A DNA stretch of 64,000 nt, taken from positions 49,206-113,205 of the forward strand of contig JAQVXV010000003.1 in the NCBI GenBank assembly GCA_028708945.1, written 5' to 3'. The DNA is from Bacilli bacterium (GTDB lineage: Bacteria; Bacillota_I; Bacilli_A; RF39; UBA660). The notes under the pieces were generated by a model. That model made no database searches. It saw nothing but the letters and a program-made list of their open reading frames with translations, and was not told the origin of the DNA. Made by a program: the position numbers and the translations under genes. Shown here in pieces: positions 62,955-64,000 of this stretch; the stretch's first letter is position 1; every line of letters begins with the position of its first letter.

Positions 62955-63314
62955 TACAACCTTATATCCTGATATGTTAGAACATTTAGATGTTGAATCT
63001 AATTATTACAAAAAGTATTAAACTGTCTTTTAAATAGAAAAGAATTCAATCAAACATTATGTTAAGAACTTAAAAAGACTGCTTCTTTATATGCAAATGA
63101 GGCTTTAAAACTAACAGAAGAATATATTAAAAACGCCGAAGAAAAAGTTGCTAAAAAGAGTTTAGACCTCACAGAACAAACTAAAGACTTTAAAGCAGTT
63201 ACAACTGAAGAGTTAATTAATTGCAATATCAGAACAATTATTTCACCTTTATTAGCAGATCATGTAGTAAGAGAAGCTAATTATTATCTATACTTATTAA
63301 ATAATTTAAAATAA
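62955..63314 (+). pseudogene. Broken DUF2935-family gene
   Basis: The plus strand reads a 3' part ending in SPLLADHVVREANYYLYLLN, which fits the end of DUF2935 helical-bundle proteins, with TEEYIKNAEEKVAKKSLDL upstream. The frame is blocked at about 63066 by a stop, and upstream pieces (PDMLEHLDVESNYYKK) are in another frame with stops. The front of the gene is missing or frameshifted. This accounts for the 417 bp between 62920 and 63338. Confidence 0.6.
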
Positions 63315-63335
63315 AAAAAGAGCTATGCTCTTTTT
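63315..63335. terminator. Bidirectional terminator
   Basis: Perfect stem aaaaagagc/gctcttttt with a TAT loop, serving the minus-strand gene at 63338 and the plus-strand remnant. Confidence 0.85.
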
Positions 63336-63337
63336 AT

Positions 63338-63673
63338 TTATATATTTTTAAATATAACATCTTTACCAGAACTACTTGTAATCATGGGGTTAGTTGCCGA
63401 GCTAAAATTATTCCATTTTAATTCATCATTTAATTGGTCCGCTTCTTCTTCTGAGTTAACTTGTATTAAATCATTATAATAATCATCTATATCACCAATA
63501 TTCCAAGAAAATGTTTGATATAAAAATAAACTATTACATTCCTTACATTGCAATAAATATCTATGACCTTCGTTCGGTGTTGGGATTTCACCATAACTCT
63601 TAATTGTTAAAAATTTATCCTTTTTTATTCGATAGTCTTCTGTTCCTTTTTTAAATATACAACATTTTTGCAT
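63338..63673 (-). CDS. Small hypothetical protein with a CxxC pair
   Basis: 111 aa from ATG 63673 (GGAG eight bases upstream); the ATG at 63700 has no ribosome site. Features: MQKCCIFKKG at the start and LLQCKECNSLFLYQ near residue 45, a possible zinc-binding knuckle. The C-terminal half is acidic. It resembles small uncharacterised proteins; no function is proposed. Confidence 0.55.
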   Translation of the reverse strand: MQKCCIFKKGTEDYRIKKDKFLTIKSYGEIPTPNEGHRYLLQCKECNSLFLYQTFSWNIGDIDDYYNDLIQVNSEEEADQLNDELKWNNFSSATNPMITSSSGKDVIFKNI

Positions 63674-63710
63674 TTTACCTACTCCTTTTACTATTTTCAT
63701 TATAGCACCT

Positions 63711-63744
63711 CTATAAAAAAAAAGAAATATTAGATTATATTTCT
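63711..63744 (-). terminator. Intrinsic terminator upstream of the small hypothetical gene
   Basis: Stem agaaatat/atatttct with a six-base loop followed on the minus strand by about ten T. It would stop read-through from the tRNA gene. Confidence 0.65.
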
Positions 63745-63818
63745 ATAATAAAATATCAAAATATATTATTGACGCAAATGACTCTATCAATAAATATGAA
63801 TCAATTTATAAAAAATAA

Positions 63819-63839
63819 AAATCAATCAATGATTGATTT
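63819..63839 (-). terminator. Terminator of the tRNA-Gly transcript
   Basis: Stem aaatcaatc/gattgattt, three-base loop, T-rich end on the minus strand. A second perfect hairpin (gctcaaa/tttgagc, 63846-63862) lies between it and the tRNA 3' end. Confidence 0.7.
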
Positions 63840-63873
63840 CTTAATGCTCAAAAACTTTGAGCAGATTTTACAC

Positions 63874-63948
63874 TGGAGCAAGTGACCGGGATCGAACCGG
63901 CATCCTAGCCTTGGCAAGGCCATATACTAACCATTGTACTACACCTGC
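63874..63948 (-). tRNA. tRNA-Gly, anticodon GCC
   Basis: 75 nt with CCA encoded. Acceptor stem GCAGGTG/CACTTGC (one G-U), D-arm GTAC/GTAT, anticodon stem TGGCC/GGCTA with loop TTGCCAA (anticodon GCC, complement of 63913-63915), and T-arm with GGTTCGATCCC. The last 52 bases of the window after it show no feature. Confidence 0.95.
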
Positions 63949-64000
63949 GCATTAACAATATATCATATTTTATTTTTAAGGTCAATTAGATTTACAAAAA

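Noticed and set aside
1..64000. Mycoplasma-type genetic code (TGA as Trp) because of the AT-rich composition
   Set aside because: Several genes end at TGA in overlapping ATGA junctions and Trp is written TGG throughout.
1..64000. CRISPR array or insertion sequences
   Set aside because: No regularly spaced repeats, no Cas proteins and no transposase were seen; the only repeats are the attachment cores, promoter copies and terminators.

Overview
The window is AT-rich, gene-dense DNA from a low-GC Firmicute, most likely a fermentative gut-type member of the Bacilli or Mollicutes-like lineages (inference from base composition, extracytoplasmic proteins with Gram-positive signals and sortase, a pyruvate phosphate dikinase, and 4Fe-4S proteins). 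TGA acts as a stop and TGG as Trp, so the standard bacterial code applies. Almost every gene is on the minus strand; only three intact genes near 59.4-62.9 kb are on the plus strand.

Layout. 0-1.2 kb: rimM (cut by the window edge) and a TrmH-type RNA methyltransferase. 1.5-22.6 kb: a large surface-polysaccharide region: a cpsC-cpsD-cpsB-sortase operon, a main biosynthesis operon that starts with a phosphoglycosyl transferase (glycosyltransferases, polymerase, pyruvyl transferase, FrhB-like Fe-S protein), a second operon (pyruvyl transferase, flippase, FrhB-like protein), and between them a two-gene cohesin/dockerin pair. 22.7-24.7 kb: a DraG-Nudix-uracil-glycosylase trio. 24.8-52.9 kb: a scattered division/cell-wall (dcw) cluster: murF (with an added membrane domain), murE, an O-antigen-ligase-like protein, an LtaS-like sulfatase, a class B penicillin-binding protein, alanine racemase, a D-aspartate-ligase-like ATP-grasp enzyme, a flippase, a pilin-lectin fusion, mraY and ftsW. 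52.9-63.9 kb: lipoprotein, ppdK, xerC/D, tex, dinB with a structured leader, small membrane proteins, a DUF2935 remnant and tRNA-Gly.

Main discovery. The class B PBP gene is split in two by a 12,372-bp element. The N-terminal part (with the SxxK and SxN motifs) ends at 45326 and the C-terminal part (with the KTG motif and a PASTA domain) resumes at 32953. The two ends share a 9-bp core (gttgtatag on the plus strand), and removing the element with one core copy restores one uninterrupted 638-codon frame. The element encodes a large serine recombinase at one end, a small overlapping ORF upstream of it, and a cargo operon: a cyclic beta-glucan synthase (NdvB-like, about 2,550 aa), phosphoglucose isomerase and phosphoglucomutase/phosphomannomutase. 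Joined end to end, the element termini form a 46-bp attP-like site with 20-bp arms that match at 19 of 20 positions. The recombinase reading frame runs through the attachment core, so integration replaces its predicted C-terminus with eight host-encoded residues. Whether the insertion is programmed, phase-variable or simply tolerated cannot be told from the sequence.

Other points of interest: a candidate riboswitch-like leader (10-bp closing helix, possible pseudoknot, then an intrinsic terminator) directly in front of dinB; a cohesin/dockerin gene pair inside a capsule locus; near-identical promoters in front of two operons; and a conflict between a DAP-type MurE motif and a neighbouring D-aspartate-ligase-like enzyme.
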